Shown: in pieces, positions 6,129-6,706 of the stretch
Numbering within the stretch: position 1 is the stretch's first letter
How the letters are laid out: every line of letters begins with the position of its first letter
Assembly: GCA_022867105.1 (NCBI GenBank)
Contig: JALHVH010000162.1
Location: 1-6,706, forward strand
Source: Candidatus Aminicenantota bacterium
Lineage (GTDB): Bacteria > Acidobacteriota > Aminicenantia > Aminicenantales > Saccharicenantaceae
Length of the DNA: 6,706 nucleotides
Direction: 5' to 3'
Notes under the pieces: generated by a model
Databases searched by the model: none
The model's input: the letters and a program-made list of their open reading frames with translations, nothing else
What the model was told of the DNA's origin: nothing
Position numbers and translations under genes: made by a program

Positions 6129-6706
6129 ATGCTTAAAAAACTTTCCCTCGTTCTTGGTCTTTTGACGGTCCTCTCCTCATGCGCCCGCGTTCCGTATCAC
6201 CCCCGAGGCGGCGTCGAAACCGGCGTGGCATCATGGTACGGGCCCGACTTCCATGGAAGGCCCACGTCGAACAAAGAAATCTACGACATGTACGACATGA
6301 CCGCGGCCCACCGGACGCTCCCCTTCGGAACGTATGTCATGGTGACCAACCTCGACAACGGCCGGACGGCCACGGTTCGCATCAACGACCGCGGCCCGTT
6401 CGTAGGCGATCGGATCATCGACCTGTCCTACGCGGCGGCCAGGGTCCTCGGGATGATCGGCCCGGGGACCGTTCCGGTCAGGCTCGAAGTCCTCAGGGAT
6501 ATCTCGTCGGTGCCGGTGAGCCGGGGCTGGTCCGTCCAGGCCGGGTCCTTCATTTCCAAAGACAACGCTTTGAACCTCGCCCGCAAGCTCAAAGGGAATT
6601 ACGAAGGAGTCTATATCGCCCTCTTCAAGACATCGACCCAAGTCTATTACCGGGTCCGGATCAAAGCTTCCGACGGCGACGCCGCCCGCAAATTGGCCCA
6701 ACGCCT
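6129..6706 (+). CDS. rlpA: RlpA-like septal ring lipoprotein (DPBB plus SPOR domain), 3' end cut by window edge
   Basis: I read 192 codons from the ATG at 6129 to the window end. RlpA proteins are lipoproteins that bind denuded peptidoglycan at the division septum through SPOR. In Pseudomonas and relatives they cleave it as lytic transglycosylases; the E. coli protein lacks that activity. Residues 1-18 are a lipoprotein signal peptide: a KK start, a hydrophobic core and lipobox LSSC, with C18 as the lipidated cysteine. The double-psi beta-barrel follows almost at once: GVASWYGPDFHGR (32-44), TAAHRTLPFGT (58-68), RINDRGPF (84-91) and RIIDLSYAAA (95-104). H61 and D87 occupy the positions of the catalytic His and Asp of active RlpA, so lytic activity is plausible. 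A SPOR domain starts at about WSVQAGSF (134-141) and runs off the window. The usual NGE after the first barrel strands is NKE here. No upstream in-frame start exists before a stop at 6090, so the start is firm although the ribosome site is poor. Confidence 0.93.
   Translation, partial: MLKKLSLVLGLLTVLSSCARVPYHPRGGVETGVASWYGPDFHGRPTSNKEIYDMYDMTAAHRTLPFGTYVMVTNLDNGRTATVRINDRGPFVGDRIIDLSYAAARVLGMIGPGTVPVRLEVLRDISSVPVSRGWSVQAGSFISKDNALNLARKLKGNYEGVYIALFKTSTQVYYRVRIKASDGDAARKLAQR

Noticed and set aside
6231..6701. A 156-codon minus-strand open frame opposite the RlpA-like gene.
   Set aside because: The plus strand carries an unambiguous lipobox, DPBB and SPOR sequence. The opposite frame has no family features.
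1..6706. Possible defence island, mobile element or CRISPR in the window.
   Set aside because: Every sizeable open frame with a real family signature is metabolic, repair or envelope related. I found no direct repeats, transposase, integrase or attachment-like sequence by eye.

Overview
The window is a compact, GC-rich bacterial chromosome segment with almost no non-coding DNA. Five genes on the minus strand (reading from about 5164 down to position 1) form a tight co-directional block. Two plus-strand genes diverge from it at about 5165-5285. No mobile element, CRISPR array, tRNA or rRNA is visible. An RlpA-type lipoprotein with a lipobox points to a bacterium with a cell wall. The mixture of a bacterial PurH-type formyltransferase domain, a PurO-type (archaeal-style) IMP cyclohydrolase and two GH57 glycosidases suggests an uncultured anaerobic lineage. 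Aminicenantota-like is my best guess, but the sequence alone does not prove it.

Minus-strand block, in transcription order. (1) 5164-4430: PurO-family IMP cyclohydrolase. (2) 4423-3344: a stand-alone AICAR formyltransferase, that is, PurH without its N-terminal cyclohydrolase domain. (3) 3323-2862: a stand-alone LigD-type DNA 3'-phosphoesterase with every catalytic residue I could place. (4) 2846-1521: a GH57 amylopullulanase-like alpha-glucan hydrolase. (5) 1524 to beyond position 1: a GH57 4-alpha-glucanotransferase/alpha-amylase, cut by the window edge. The intergenic gaps are 6, 20 and 15 bases, and the last pair overlaps as ATGA, so the block is very probably one operon. Genes 1 and 2 together carry out the last two steps of de novo purine synthesis (AICAR to FAICAR to IMP). 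Genes 4 and 5 are probably a cytoplasmic glycogen/maltodextrin pair. The phosphoesterase belongs to DNA end repair and has no obvious metabolic tie to its neighbours.

The divergent region 5165-5285 holds two sigma70-like promoters, each with a 17-base spacer. Their -35 boxes flank a perfect 8-base palindrome symmetrically. The inferred transcription starts also fix the translation starts of both flanking genes, because the longer upstream ATGs would lie upstream of or at the transcription start.

Plus strand: 5286-6017 encodes a LOG-family (TIGR00730-type) nucleotide 5'-monophosphate phosphoribohydrolase-like protein. After a 111-base gap with two small hairpins, 6129 to the window end encodes an RlpA-like lipoprotein (double-psi beta-barrel plus SPOR domain, truncated by the edge). 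The most interesting point is the bacterial pairing of a PurO cyclohydrolase with a single-domain AICARFT, divergently transcribed from a nucleotide-cleaving LOG protein. I see no wholly new system here.
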